A DNA stretch of 64,000 nucleotides, taken from NCBI GenBank assembly GCA_033030425.1, contig JAUFSD010000003.1, positions 806,001-870,000 on the forward strand, in the 5' to 3' direction. The notes under the pieces were generated by a model. It saw only the letters and a program-made list of their open reading frames with translations. It ran no database searches and was not told the DNA's origin. Numbering within the stretch: the first letter of the stretch is position 1; every line of letters begins with the position of its first letter. The translations under genes were made by a program, and so were the position numbers. Positions 11,726-24,811 of the stretch are shown here, in pieces. The DNA is from Verpa conica (Eukaryota; Ascomycota; Pezizomycetes; Pezizales; Morchellaceae).

Positions 11726-14700
11726 CTAACCACTCAACGCCAAGCAAGCATCAACGGCCAGTCCAACCCTAGCGGCCCCCAAAAATCTTTCTCAGCCTTC
11801 CTTTTCTTAAAGATATATACCTCTTGGAAACAAAACGAAACGGAAACAAGCTCAAGGAAAGGGTAAAAGAGAGGGAAGAAACCGACCTCCCTTCCTTCAT
11901 GCTAACAACATCTCCAATGATCTCTTTATCTAGGGCTGGGAACATCGCCTTCAGAATATCAACCACATTTTCGTGTTCTCTCCTCTGAATACGTCGGGCT
12001 TCTTCTGTCTCAGCGCTGGCTTGACGAGCAGCAGCTTCATCTGCCGTGAGTCGTTCCGAACCTGCAGGTCTCCGTCGGCCTCCATGTTGGCCACGACCCC
12101 CAACAGCTGTGAGAAGGCTGTCTTCGGCGCCTGGAGAGCCGCGCGGTGTATTGCCGCCGCCTGGAGTCAGGGCTGGTCCACTACCCGAGGCTATAGACAA
12201 TTGTGTAGGGTTCGATGACTCGCCATCCGAGAATATCCGCCCAATAGTTGTAAGTGGTCGCTGAATAGTTCTTAACAGCCCAGCTACAGCTTTCTCCTCC
12301 GATTCTCCGCCTGAATCATTGCCTTCTCTAGAACTCGTAGAGTGTCTCCCCTCCATGGATGCTCGTGGCGTAACCGATGGGCCTCCTCTGCTCTTCTCAG
12401 AAACAACTTCGGTACTATACGATTCTCTCCTTGGCGGTAGTGGCGGAGGAGGAGGAGGAGGTCGTTCTGCGATGGCTGCTACCGCAGCCTCAACATTCTT
12501 TTCGAATTCTTCGTCGGTAATAGTAAGGCTTGAGCGGTCGAGATTCTCTATAAATTGAATTGCACCCATCTAAACCGCAATCAAGCAATCATTAAATGGG
12601 ATTGAGCTATTTTCTGCATGCCGTAGGAAGATCTGAAACATACCAAGCTGCTCAAGTAGTACCCCGCCTCGCCATTAAGTTTATCCGGATTCCTAAATCT
12701 TAGAATATACTGGACATTGCTGACCAAATGTTCTGGATTTGCCCGGAGAACCACGTAAATCAATAGTGGAATAAACTTATCCGCACTTTCATCGCTATTA
12801 GAATGTCGTAGCAGGCCTACCTAAATTAGCACCTCTATTTAGTTAAAATTTGCCATCCCGATACTTACCAAAAATGACTTTGCAGCAATTAAGAACGCAA
12901 ATGACCTTGTCCCTCGGTGCTCTATAGCTCCCTATTTTGACCATCTCGTTCACTGCCAGATCTAAAAACTTCCTTCCGCTGTCTCCTGTCACAGTGTCCC
13001 CAATGTCTAGATGTTCTTCTCTAATCCAACCATAAATCCTAACCTTTTGCGCCAAGACTTCGTCCCTCTCTACATCCTCTTGATGCTGCCCTCTTCTACC
13101 AGGGAACCTATCATCACTAAAACTCCGCCTTGAACCACCTGCACTTGGTGGTACCGCTGGTGCAATAGCTGGAGAAAAGGTCTGCGTGTAGAGTCTATTC
13201 ATCACGAGCTTCTCCATACCTTCACGGGCATTGTCCATTTCTACTTCTCCGACGTTGCGCCAGACTTCACAGCTTTCCATTTTTCCATATATAAAGTTTA
13301 GAAAGTCGTGGACTATCTTGACTTGCTCGTGAACCATCCATTGCTTTTTTGCAAACTCGCGAAGGAAGCTTTGCAGAAACTTGGTAATGGGGTCTGCTGG
13401 CCCCTTGCGGAGCTGGTGAAGGAAGCGATGAAAATCGAATGGCAGATCTTCGTCAGGAGGTGGGGGCTGGTGCACTGTAGCTGGGGCCTGAGGGCCGTCT
13501 TCTTTGGTCGGTGACGACACGAATGGGGCTTTCTCAGAGACACGTGGGGTAGCCGGATGTGGACTGTTTGATGTTACAACTGGAGGAATGTGTGGAGCCA
13601 CCGATGTATCGACGGCTTTCCCACTCTCACCCGAAAGCGAAGAGGATCTTACAGGATGCTTTATAGCAGGAGAGCTCATTCCCGATGAGGTTGTAAGTGA
13701 TGTAGAACTCTTTTCGTTGCTCTGCTCGAATATGTTGTGGATTTCTGAGCGAGTATTGTCACCAGGCTCGTCATCCTCTGAGGATGACCCTGACTGGGGA
13801 TTTCGCGGCAACTCCCGACCAGAGCTATCCCGTATCGGGGAAACAGACCTACTAGGGCCAGGGGTCAGGGGAGCTGGATCAAGGTAGACTCGGTCCTTTG
13901 GAGGTACATCCTTTGGAGGAGGAGCTGGTGGAGGTTGAGGTAATGGTAGGGTTTGGAGCAAGGCTGGGGATATTGGGGACGTAGAAGGATTTCTATTTAT
14001 TGTATCATCTTTCAAAGGCGTTGGAGGACGAATTTCTGGGCCGGCCTCATCAGGGACCAAAGAGCTAGAGACATCTGAAGGAACCACATCAGGGTTCGTT
14101 GGGAGGATAGAGAGACCAGCAACTTGTGTAGAGAGCATTTTGAGTGTACGATCTGTAGCCGATCCAAGGACTGGTGTAGAGACAAGGTTGGGATCAGCGT
14201 CTGATGAGAGAAGATCATTGTTCTCGAGTTTAAGATCCGTTGAATTTGACTCCATGGGGAACTCGGACAGGTGTTGTTCGGGGGTCTTTTTTGCTAAGTT
14301 CGACGTCGTTGGGATCAGGATAGATGTTGAGGTGGTTGAGCCACTAAGGTTTGCTGCAGCAACATCATTCACCGAGCTCCCGATGGCGCCGTCAACTGCT
14401 GCTTCTGCTTGGCCGCCACTGCCAGCATCGGAATGCCGCAGCTCGTCCGGATCAGCAGCAGGCGTATTGACAACTGTCCCATTAGACCATACCCATTCAT
14501 CGTCGTCCATGTCCGATGCACCGCTGGTGGCCCCATCACCAGACAACTGATCGGTACTGGCTTCTTCTTCGAGGTGTTTAGAATCCCCTTGCGGCTCTGC
14601 CGAGGGTACATGTAGTGACTTTACAATAGAGGAAGCAGGAGGAGCAGAAGCAGAAGAAGTAGGGTTTACATTCTCGACTTTGGCTGCGGGGAGATTATTC

Positions 14701-14738
14701 TCCGCTTGGCCTGGTGTTAGATGATTACCAGGCTCCAT
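11726..14738 (-). CDS. vps9: Vps9-type Rab5/Vps21 guanine nucleotide exchange factor with C-terminal CUE domain
   Basis: Activates the endosomal Rab5-type GTPase in vacuolar and endosomal sorting. Exons are 14738-12869, 12816-12644, 12569-11887 and 11768-11726, joining to 922 aa. The first 430 residues are Ser/Pro-rich. The helical bundle and VPS9 domain then read DLPFDFHRFLHQLRKGPADP, FAKKQWMVHEQVKIVHDFLN, EGMEKLVMNRLYTQTFSP, and across exon 2 IPLLIYVVLRANPEHLVSNV. The C-terminus (about 880-922) is a ubiquitin-binding CUE domain, HENVVDILKAMFPALDKEII, completed by a tiny last exon (VGLAVDACLALSG). The last intron (11886-11769) has a GTCGGT donor; without it the CUE domain would be cut short. 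Both domains in this order are the classic Vps9 layout. It is longer than yeast Vps9 because of the disordered N-terminus. Confidence 0.94.
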
Positions 14739-17700
14739 GTGACTGACCCTGGACTGTACAAGGCTTTATCTTCCCCGCGGATCAACAGGTGAGGTGACAA
14801 AAGGTCTGTGCTATCGCCTTTAGGGATAAGCCAGGCTACTGGATAAGTAGTTAATACACGGGGAAGAGTGAATGAGATCTCGAGTCCTGAATAACAGATG
14901 GGAATGTAAAGAGGGTCTCACGTTGGTGAACGCAAGAGGAACAGGGTTTCGTTTCTACTTCATACTCGCTAAGTGACCAGTCTGGATGTTTCAGAACCTC
15001 AAGCTTGATTCCAAGAAAAAAACCCTTGCCGATTTGGCATAGTTGCTGCCTGTTCTGGTGCCACTGTGCCGAAGCCTTGCAGCAGGATCCTAAATAGGCT
15101 CTTGGCAGTCCTTCTCATGCCACTCTACTGATTGCCACGATAACGGCGATATTAAATGTCTCTTATCGTCGGGAGCATTTAGGTACCTACAGTGTTTTAC
15201 CAGCTGCTGCTGCAATCTGCACCCCACAGCCTCCCGAGGAGTGCAAGTATCCTGCAATATGACACCGGGTATTATATTACAGACGCCTCGATTACGAAAG
15301 AGTTGCTTCTGTCTATTGGTTAGAGGTAGATTCTAAACTTGACCCTGAATGTCTTGAATCTAAATATCAATTGGTGACTACATACATGTAATTAACATCA
15401 GTGTGTTTATTTCTCGGGACTATCATGCTTTACTCCCAACACATAGTTTTACCTTCTTGTCAGACCCGAGTCACATCTAATAGAGATTATATTTACATTG
15501 ACTTGTTTCTCTACTAATTTTCACGGCTATTGACAGGGTTTGATCCAAGTAATTCTCAGCTATTAAACAATATTTTAAAATTCAAGAATCAGAATAACAT
15601 CGCTCGATAGAATGTAGGATTACACTGAGTGATATCTGTTTTTGGACCGTGCCAATTACCTGGACAGAATCTCAAGATTATTGGCAGGTCATATATAGGC
15701 CACAAAGGGCGATATATATGTTATCGGCTCGTGCCAATTTTATTGAAAGGAAATCCCATGTAAACCATCACTTTAATGGGTAACAAAATATAGTATACGT
15801 ACTTGGAGGCCTTTGTTATAGGCTAAGGTATTTAACCTCGATGTTGAGTGATTAACTATGGGTATAAATGCTAATGATGTATAACCTCGAGAAAATAAGG
15901 GTCTCAAGTCAAAAACATTCAAAAACCGAATTTCCTCTTTTCAATTACTAATAGTTTTAAGTCTTGGGGTCATTGAATATTAGAGGTTCTATTTCGTTCG
16001 TTCATTCGTTGTATAACTCCTTACGTATCGAGATCTTCAGATCGGGTTACCAATGTGGTATCCCACCCTAAAACAACCCTTGATATTCGGTTGCTTACAG
16101 ACAGTAAAGTATCTTATCCTAGGGTGCATAAAATCTCATAAGAACATAGCATGGGGCCTCAATTATATTCGTATAGATCGTGTGTCCTATTATGGAAGTA
16201 ATGAAACCCGCCTAAGATTAGAGTGGTTGGGTGGTCAATTCAAAGTGCCTCTTTAGGTAGATTCTAAAGCCTCCATGAGTATGAAATTTGGGATGAGAAC
16301 TGCAGAGTGGTTGGATTCGGTAGTGTAAAAGTAGACCTAGTCTCCATATGGGCGCACAAGTGGGCCTGGGCCAATGAAAGAACTTATATTCATTGAGTGA
16401 TATTAAGTAGGGAGGTCCTTATGTTGTTTGGAAATGTATAGGGCTATGAGGCTCTTAATCTATAATACATGTATATACATGTCGCCTATTATTGGAGATG
16501 GACAAGGTACATGGGTTCATGATACTTACTATATTAACCTCTATTATCTGGAGCGTCAACCCTATATACGAATGTTAGTACTAGAAGTGGGTATAGAGGT
16601 CAATATTCTTGGGGTGGGTATTAAATGGATCGCTAAAATCATCAGAGTCCCATTATTTGAATAGAGGGCAAGCATGAGTTAAAGCGAGGGGGTGAAAATA
16701 ACAGAAAGTACGTACCATCAACTTTCCTTAGACTCAGTTAACACCTAATTAGTATCTCTTTGAGTAAAAAAAAACCTAAGACCTTTTCTATTTTGTCGGT
16801 AAATAGACTTTTGTCCTTTGTCGGTTTTAATATACACTAAGCCAGATTAGCTTTAGTTTTTAACAAGCTAGTACAATTGTCCTCTCTGTGGAACAAAGTA
16901 GTACTCTCATAAAGAGGTCTACAGTAAAAGGCACCATAACCGACCTTTGCGCCACGTATTACTGCTATAGTGTACCTTGTGCCCTCTTAACATCCTAGTA
17001 CCATCAGCCATGCAAATCAATGTATTTTTTTTAGATATGAGAAAATTTCTAGACCTCATAATTAGCCAAGTATATATATATCTACTTTTCTATGGTCATG
17101 GGATATCACTCGATTCTCCTCGAAGGTAATTGAATGAATGGATTAATCATAAGTACATGGAGCCCGAAGGCTAAGATACCCTTGAAGGTAATTATATATA
17201 TATAGTATAGCTAGTAATTCCATGTAAGTGGTACTAATCAGAGTAAAAGCCTTCGTAAAACAATTTGTTTCTAGTTTAAAATGGTTTTATCTGTTACATA
17301 ACTGTCCATGTGTGTACTTGGGGCAATAACCCCATTAGTACAAAGCTAGAGGAAGTTGTAGGAAGCAATTAACGAATTAAGGGTGAGAAATTAAAGAGAA
17401 TAATGTAATATTCGAGAAGACTAAATGGAATGGGTGTCTACAGCCGAAACTCCCAAATCCTCTCCTTCATTTCAACACTTTACCTTGGCCCAGTGGTATT
17501 ATATTGCATGTCGGAGGACATAAATAACCGCCTACCTATATATATGATAACTAGGAGCCCCATATAAACATAATACCTTTGCCCACAATATAAATCAATA
17601 GTAAATAAATTAACGCTCTACGTACTCCCTTAATTCGGTTTTCTATTCTTGTTAATTGTTGTAGTGCCTAGTTGGGGTCCGGTTGGAGTTGGGGTATGAC

Positions 17701-18910
17701 TGTCATGCATATGAATGGGCGGTTATTTTTGTCTCCAACAATAGCTTTTAAGATTTTGAGTTTTAATGGAAGCTTTATACTTTTGAGTAACCTGAATTTA
17801 TTATTATTATTTCTTGGATAATTCTATAGCATAGACCTATAAAAGTAGCATGGCTATCATATATTCGAATGGTACTGGTCGATGGGGAACCTAACCTACA
17901 AGAGTGGCATCCGGAAAACAAGGAGTACTTTCCTGAATGACTCTAGTGTACCGGATATGCCCTTCAGCCCCGCGTATATCGAGTGTGTAGTCTATATGAA
18001 GGTCATCGTTATTTGTTTAGCTAGCATAACACCAAAAGAATTATAGGTACTAGAGGTATACATGTAGCTATCGGTGGGAGCGAAGGCATTGCTCCCTCCT
18101 TTTTTGTAGCTCAAATGTATCAGAGGGATACTCTGTAAAGTTTGACATGAAATACATATAGCTTTTAATGACGGTATAAGTGACTCTATGGCCATCATAA
18201 TCAATATATATATTTGTAATATAACGACACCTTCAAAAGTAGGTCTATCAAAAGCCTCACGCTTACCGAAGCATGGGGCCTACCTGGGGGGCTAGTGCGC
18301 TGGCTAGGGGAGGGATCCATTAAGCTTGTTTCGAAAACCCTAGCGAGGCAGCCCTCTAAGCGGATTAGTATGAGTGTTGTGATCGGCTTAGACTTCCCTA
18401 TCGGGGTGCTCACTGTGCTATAAAGGATCAGCGTCCGGTATATCAAATGCCGAGGATAAATGTTTTTTGGACCACCAGAGAATGCTGTTCTGCAAACAGC
18501 ATTCTAAGCACAATAACCAAGTGATATCAATGATTTACTGCGCGTGCTCGGCGGTGGTCAACTAAGATGGCCGGAAGTGGAACAAATTCTACCCAGCCTT
18601 CTTGTGATTGGCTTCTAATTACTTGAGTTCGGGTTTGTATCCCGGTTAATCTACGAGTTTCCGTATGACACAGCGTCTCAGGTGCTTACACCTTCGTGGA
18701 AATGAAAGTAGACTTTTATGCTTGAATAGGGGGCAGAGCGCTACTCTAAAAACAATTTATGCCGGGAACCGGGATTATTGTCCCTGCAGCTGATCAAGGG
18801 TTCATGGGGGGGTCCATAATACATAAGAGGTGATTGTCCTCCCTGGGGGGGTCTACCCTCCTTTAATCATCTATAGCGCTCGCAGTTATCGCAACTCTTG
18901 GTATCTCACG
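14739..18910. other. Gene-poor AT-rich block 1
   Basis: About 4.2 kb with only short frames that match nothing I know. It contains TATATA runs, several TACATGTA octamers (15383, 16466, 18059), and a perfect 11-bp inverted repeat at 18479-18505. It looks like decayed repeat DNA, but no transposon protein or long terminal repeat could be recognised. Confidence 0.6.
18479..18505. repeat. Perfect 11-bp inverted repeat (hairpin)
   Basis: AGAATGCTGTT and AACAGCATTCT flank a CTGCA loop and form a perfect hairpin 400 bp upstream of the GT8 gene start. It could be a remnant of a small inverted-repeat element. Confidence 0.85.
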
Positions 18911-19978
18911 ATGCTTTATCGAAATCCAGTAATCATCGTGTTTCCGGTGCTATTATTGACTTGGTATATTGTCGCACGATCATGGCCCTCACAAGAGTCC
19001 TTTAAAGTCACCCCATTATATCCTGATCCAGCGCCAACAGTAACCTCAGTAACGAAACCGATACCAACATTATTAGCATCAATAGAAACGACATCAATAT
19101 CGACACCGACGCCAACACCGGCTCCCCAAGAACTTGAAGCCAAACCAGAAAAACCTATCGAAAAATATGCCTACGTCTTCTACGCTACAACAGAGGCATA
19201 CGCCTGCTCAGCTCTCGTCAACTTCCACCGACTACGAACAGTACTAAACAGTACAGTCCCCGTCATTCTCCTCGCTAGCTCTGATATATCAAACCACACT
19301 GCAATCGCAATACAGAAAGCCGGTATGGAAGTCATTCGAGACGAGCCACCACCAATAGCACCCGGTGGCGCTCAATACTACGAGAATGTACTTCTGAAGC
19401 TAAGGGCTCTACGACTCGGCATTGTCAAACCTAAACTAGAACGTGTCCTGGTCCTAGACGCAGACCAATTGATTCTTAAGAATCTTGATCACCTGTTTGA
19501 GCTCCCCCCAGCAGAGATTGCAGCACCTCTCGCGTATTGGCAAAAGGGTAGAGCGGTGACTACGACACTTATGGTTGCCGAGTTATCGCTAGAGTTGTGG
19601 GAAATTGTGGATGCTGCAATAAAGCAAGTAAGGACGGACGAGTACGATATGGATCTTATAAATCGGGTGTTTGATAAGCGGTTAATGGTGCTGCCGGGAA
19701 GGTACTGCACACTCAATAGTCACTGGGAGTCATTGGATTTACCAGGGTGGTTTGGAGGTGTTACGCGGACAAGGCCGGCGCAAACGCCAGGGGCTCTGGA
19801 GGCACTGTATAAGGATGTAGAGGTCTTGCATTTCACAGCAATGGGAAAACCCTGGGATATAGTAGTTGGCGATATACTGGTGACGAAGCCACTGGCACAT
19901 CCTTTGTTTAGAGCCCAGTTCTTGGAATGGAAAGAAACGGCAGCGAAGGTATGTACTTGGAACGCCCGTGTATGGTAA
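18911..19978 (+). CDS. GT8-family glycosyltransferase, type II membrane protein (Gnt1/glycogenin-like)
   Basis: Likely a Golgi glycosyltransferase. The GT8 fold uses a UDP-sugar and a metal ion. Single exon, 355 aa. ATG 18911 was chosen because the upstream open stretch has no ATG and this start gives a short cytoplasmic tail plus a signal anchor (PVIIVFPVLLLTWYIVA, about residues 5-22). A Pro/Thr-rich stem follows, then the catalytic domain from YAYVFYATTEAYACSALVN. The DxD-type metal site is LVLDADQLILKNLDHLF. Other family segments are MDLINRVFD, LPGRYCTLNSHWE and LHFTAMGKPWD. The acceptor cannot be told from sequence; fungal relatives are annotated as N-acetylglucosaminyltransferases. The GTATGT near the C-terminus is probably not used, since the read-through end VCTWNARVW is plausible. 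It stands alone between two gene-poor blocks. Confidence 0.88.
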   Translation: MLYRNPVIIVFPVLLLTWYIVARSWPSQESFKVTPLYPDPAPTVTSVTKPIPTLLASIETTSISTPTPTPAPQELEAKPEKPIEKYAYVFYATTEAYACSALVNFHRLRTVLNSTVPVILLASSDISNHTAIAIQKAGMEVIRDEPPPIAPGGAQYYENVLLKLRALRLGIVKPKLERVLVLDADQLILKNLDHLFELPPAEIAAPLAYWQKGRAVTTTLMVAELSLELWEIVDAAIKQVRTDEYDMDLINRVFDKRLMVLPGRYCTLNSHWESLDLPGWFGGVTRTRPAQTPGALEALYKDVEVLHFTAMGKPWDIVVGDILVTKPLAHPLFRAQFLEWKETAAKVCTWNARVW

Positions 19979-22900
19979 ATATAATTAGCTTTCTCTTTTC
20001 CTTTTTTTTTTTTGTTCTTGTAAAAAAAATTTATTTTATTTATCTGTTTAGTCTTAGTTTCGTAATTATGCCTAAGTACCCCAATCGTTGGTATCGCACT
20101 CTGTACGACAGCCGCGTGGTGACTATTCTATGAGGCTGAGCATCCCCCCGGTAACAGTTACGTGTGATTACCTATGGGTGTAGGTAGGCATACCTTGTTA
20201 TGCCGGATACCAAGGATCTGGAAGATCTTATAAAAAAGTGGTTTTTTTTTTGAAATGGGAAAAAAAAACCCACCACTAGACTCCGTGGGGGCCGGGATAG
20301 TAACGTGTAACTAGCGTATCAGCGCTGTAGACGAGTGATTATCGATGACCTTGGAAACGCATATCACAATGCTGTTTCTTGTTTCTCACCCCGCATAAAT
20401 GTCTTGGCGTAAGCAGTAGAGTACATGTAGGTATTAATCGTGGCTATCAGCTCGGGGGTATTACTCCGGGGATCCTGGAACCCGTACTTGGCTCCCTAAA
20501 TTTAAGGTGTATTGTTAAGTTTTTTGTCGGATGGTACGACTTATCCTGTTTAAAACGAGGGGACCGGTGAGCTGGACAGATTGGATTGGTTTTCTATATC
20601 TAGCGCTTAGGGAATAACATTTGTAATTGTGGGCAAATTTTATAGAATAGAGGGGTCTAAAGCTGGTAGTCCTTTTTTAGTACTTTTTTATGATTAATAG
20701 GTATCTCTTAGACACCACATCAATACCAGGGGGAAACTTTATGAATAATCATCATCATCATCAACCAGGGGGAAACTTTGGGGCATAGCCATAGAAGAAA
20801 GAGGAAAACTAGGTATTGGGGGATAGGCCCGAGTGCCGAAAAACGTCTCGGGTCGTAAACGTCGGTAGAATGGTAGCACGACACCCGTTACGGATCCCCT
20901 TTGTAGCTCTATCAGGTTCTGTCTCTTAGATTAAAAGCTATCATGCCTTTTGCTAAACAAGCTTCGGCTATTGTTTCCGGGGGGTGTACATTCATCGGCC
21001 ATTTCACTCTACGTAGAACCATAGTTGAGCTCTTTCATGACACAAAACAGCGAGAAGAAATGGGGGGATCTTCAGTGTCATCACGGCTATTTCCCCTCGC
21101 TCTATCGGGGGCCCCCTTTGATGTGTGCTCCATCGCTACCTGCCATACTAGCTTTTCTTGCATTGTGAGAATCTCGATTTCCAACGCTACCTCTTCCCCT
21201 GTGATGGAAAAAACCTGTATGGACGAGCTTAGATTGGCTGAAGGGTTAATTATTTATTCAATGGGATAAAGCCTAAGTTAGCCCGAGGAATGTTTACGGT
21301 ACTCAAATTGTACATTCGTAACCGCTACTATCGGTTCACTTGGTCTATTTACTTTTAACTTAAACCGTAGATAACTGCGCCACAGGGCTGAACAATAATT
21401 ATAAGGACTAGACCGTTATAGGCCTTGCGAGAGTGTTGATCGTGGGTGTGTTCCCTGCAGCAAAGAAGGCTATACAAGCTATATCAAGTACATGAATATA
21501 ACAGCACTACTTAGGCTTGGACTGGGAGGGTCTTTCTTCTCGCGGGTGCATTTTATATAGGTATAAATAAAATAAAAAACAGTCCTCAAAGCCATGCCAG
21601 TACATTAACAGATTATACTAAGGAGCACCTCTACAGCTCTACCACCGGCCAGCATTTAGACACCCAAAGAATTATTCCAACCCCCCCCCAAACAAATGTA
21701 GATACAAGTATACCCTCATCCTTACTCTATATAGTACCAACAAAGACAACGTCCGAAAAAAAAAAGATATCTCGGCATTTCTATTCTTAGCCTCTCTATC
21801 AACCGCAGTACATGACACATGGTGTTATAGAGGAACATGAAGGAGAAGCCTACATTCGTTAGCTCCGCTATAACATTTAAGTTTATCGTCGGCGATGCCT
21901 ATAAAAAAACTCACCGACGCTAATACTCAGTGACCCAAAGCAGACCCCACAGAGCAGGAAGTCGACTTAAAAATGAGCGATTTATGGGCGGCGTTCGAGA
22001 GTATCTTAAAGTTAGGCTGTATCTTTAGTAATGTCTGGTTTTAGTTGTTAGCGTTATAACAAAACCTATATGAAATTGAGGTGATGACGTACCTTTAAAG
22101 GTAAAAATCTTTTATAAGAGAGGCTCAGAACATAAGTAATTCATGTCAGTGTTGTGGGCATATATTTATACAGGGTGACTGTGATGTAATGAGAAACAAC
22201 TTTTTCCTCACCGATTAAAAAACCTACGGCGCGATCGCAAGACCCAAAAGGCCAGATAGGAGTTTCATATATCGGTGGATACATCAGTAGGAGGTTTTGA
22301 TTACCTGTGACAAAGATTTTTTAGGAAGACTATGTCTCGAAGGACTTGAATGAAAGGACTCATCGGGTGTTAGAGAGGTAGGATTTCTATGAGAATCTTG
22401 GGAATATAGGGGAATATATTAAGTAGCTTGGGGTTTTGGGGGATTGGAGATAGGGAAGGATAAAGTGGGAGGAGTTCTGGGTTATTATAAGAGATTTCAT
22501 ACTTTAAGCTATATGTATTCACTGAAGAGTATTTATGATTGATTTATTCATTCATTCTATTGGGGTTTAATATACTCTACAACTGCTACAGCGCCATATA
22601 GGGTGATATGCCAAAACACAAGGCGTTCATCTATCCACTCAACACCAAAAAACATTTCCTTAAGCGAACAAGATTCCCTTTTAGAAGCCGGAGATATACT
22701 AGATATCGAAATGACGTGGCGTCATATTACAAGGCCCTATGATAGACTCCCCGTAACCAAAAATTCTTTTCTATAGGGTTAGTCTATAGTGATACCCATC
22801 CTGCTGACAGCCAACATATCACAACGTAAACTAGTCGCCGCAATCATTTCCTCTAGGATTTTCTGATGATAAACAAACATTTCATTTTTTTTCTCCTCCC

Positions 22901-23247
22901 ATCTCTCCTCACCCCCTCTATCGTATCGTACACTCAAACTCTCATCACAATCTTCATCTTAAAAAAGTTGTCTAAGACACAGTCTACCCTGTAGCACCAA
23001 GAAGATAGTTTTAGGAAAGAAAAAAAGGGAAAAAGCATATTCGATCCACTACCGACCACCCCCACCACCATAAAACCCCGAATAAAAAAACAAGAAAGGA
23101 ATAATAAAAGTGTCAAACTATAGATAAGCAATGAGAAAGTGATTAGGACGTTGATATATATTTCTACCACAAAAAAAAGAAGACCCCCGCGTCCCGCCAA
23201 TGAACATCTCAGAAAAATAAACTTGTCAGTTCCATCTTTTTTATAAG
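19979..23247. other. Gene-poor AT-rich block 2
   Basis: About 3.3 kb without a convincing gene. A 108-codon plus-strand frame (20943-21269) has no recognisable family and no supporting context. The block contains a 16-bp direct repeat around an ATC microsatellite (20725-20779) and a TACATGTA octamer (20422). Bases next to 23247 are likely the 3' UTR of the Sfh1-like gene. Confidence 0.55.
20725..20779. repeat. 16-bp direct repeat flanking an (ATC)n microsatellite
   Basis: ACCAGGGGGAAACTTT occurs at 20725-20740 and again at 20764-20779. Between the copies is a short (ATC)n run at about 20748-20761. Confidence 0.9.
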
Positions 23248-24811
23248 TTATTGCCGTTGTGAATGTAGTCCCTTCGACCACTCAGGAAGCTGTGCATGCT
23301 CCGCATAGGCTGTTCCACAATTGAAACATAATGTCTATCACCATTGTTAGCCCTCGTACCCCAGGGAACCCCCTCAACATGAAAGAAGACATACCTTCTG
23401 ACCCTCTGGCCCTTCCCTGACACCCCATGTCCCAGTCCCTGAAACACCACACCATGCACATCTCCAATTTTGTTTCTCCCATTCGTTTAACCCCCCGTTC
23501 CCAACACCATTGCTCTGCGGTGCCGAGCTCCTACTCGGTGTTCCCCTGCCTGTAGGCCCAGGCGATAAACTCCTCTGTCTCTTCCTTTTCACCCTACTTC
23601 CACGCCCCATCTGCTCTTCGACATCACCCTGCACAGCTGCTCCCCATACCAATGGCATCATCGATCCCCCGCCACCTAAGCGCGCAGTGTCTCTTCTGAG
23701 TCGTCGAATCTCCCGCTCACGGTCTCCTTCCCGCTTCTCAATCTCCTCGCGGGTCAATGTTTCAACCCGACTCTCCCACTCTGCGCCTAGTGACTCTAAG
23801 TCGAGTCGCCAGCCTGCTTCAACATCGGTGCGGTGTGCGTCGTTTTCTAGATCTGGTGTGACGCCGGTTTCGCAAAGGTCCTTTTTCTTTTGTAGACAAA
23901 ACTCATGGATCGCGTGTGCAATTGCTGGGACAAACTCGCCAGACAGACCCAAGTCGCTCGCAACACCCCGGGCAAAGTATTCAGGTGTTAGGGAGCCGGC
24001 TAGGTCCCATTCAAACTTGTCGGCGTAGACACGCTCGCCGAGGTTGACGTTCAGGTTGCAGACGACGCGCATTTCCCCGGAGCCTTCGGGGAGTGAGATG
24101 GTTGCAACGGGTGCATACTCTGAGATTTGGTCGCGGATAGAGGTGGATATGAGGGTTGCGTAGGGCTGCAGGGGGAGATCTAGGTCGAGACATGTGGTGA
24201 TTGCGAAGGTATCGGGGGTTATGAGGGTCTCGTGAAGATTCCAGAGAAAATTGTCGTGGAGGCGGCCTCGTGAAGGGGGGTCAAGATCGAGGTCGAGGCG
24301 AATGGGGATTAAAACTGTGGGGAGGGTTGAGGCTGAGAGAAGCTGATGCTCAGTCCTGAGGGGTTTGTTTGCGTGGTTAGGAATTTTTTCTGGAGTGAGA
24401 GGGGAGGGGGGATAGAGAGGAGATCAGGGGCAATTGGATGTAGTACCTGTGTACATCAGATGTGTATCGCGGCTGCATGGCCTTTCCGTGTAGTTGTACT
24501 GGCCTCTTGATTGTTTCCACACCAGGGACACTCCCAATTGCCCCTGGGGGACCTCCGAGGGGTTGCGCGCCCAAATGGCCAGCCATCATGGCTGCCCGTG
24601 TTTCCGCATCATTTTCAAAGTCATCATCCCCATCCACCTCGGCATAGCTAACAACCTGATTCCCGCGCTTTGTCCTTCCCGAAGACCGTTCTGCTGCTGA
24701 GGGAGTGCCTGCAGGACCAGTTGGGGTTGGGCCAGCGGGTGTGATGAGCGCGGTTGAAAATGTCTGCAAGCGCGCAGGGTATGTTGTCATTAAAGCTTGA
24801 GGAGGCTTCAT
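23248..24811 (-). CDS. sfh1: SNF5/SMARCB1-family remodeller subunit (Sfh1-like) with C-terminal GATA-like finger
   Basis: Core subunit of an RSC- or SWI/SNF-type chromatin remodelling complex. Exons are 24811-24447, 24355-23395 and 23334-23248, joining to 470 aa. The N-terminus starts MKPPQALMTTYPARLQTF, like fungal Sfh1 proteins. After an acidic stretch the SNF5 domain begins near residue 130 (VLIPIRLDLDLD, DNFLWNLHETLITPDTFA). Its second repeat follows (VCNLNVNLGERVYADKFEWD, TPEYFARGVASDLGL, AIAHAIHEFCLQKKKDL). A coiled, charged segment comes next. At the C-terminus C421-x2-C424 and C445-x2-C448 form a treble-clef zinc finger split by the last intron (GTATGT...GGTGATAG). A pyrimidine-rich tract lies upstream on the sense strand. 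Assignment to Sfh1 rather than Snf5 is inference from length and finger. Confidence 0.9.

Noticed and set aside
20943..21269. Plus-strand 108-codon frame in gene-poor block 2
   Set aside because: No known motif, no supporting splice context or neighbour; likely chance.
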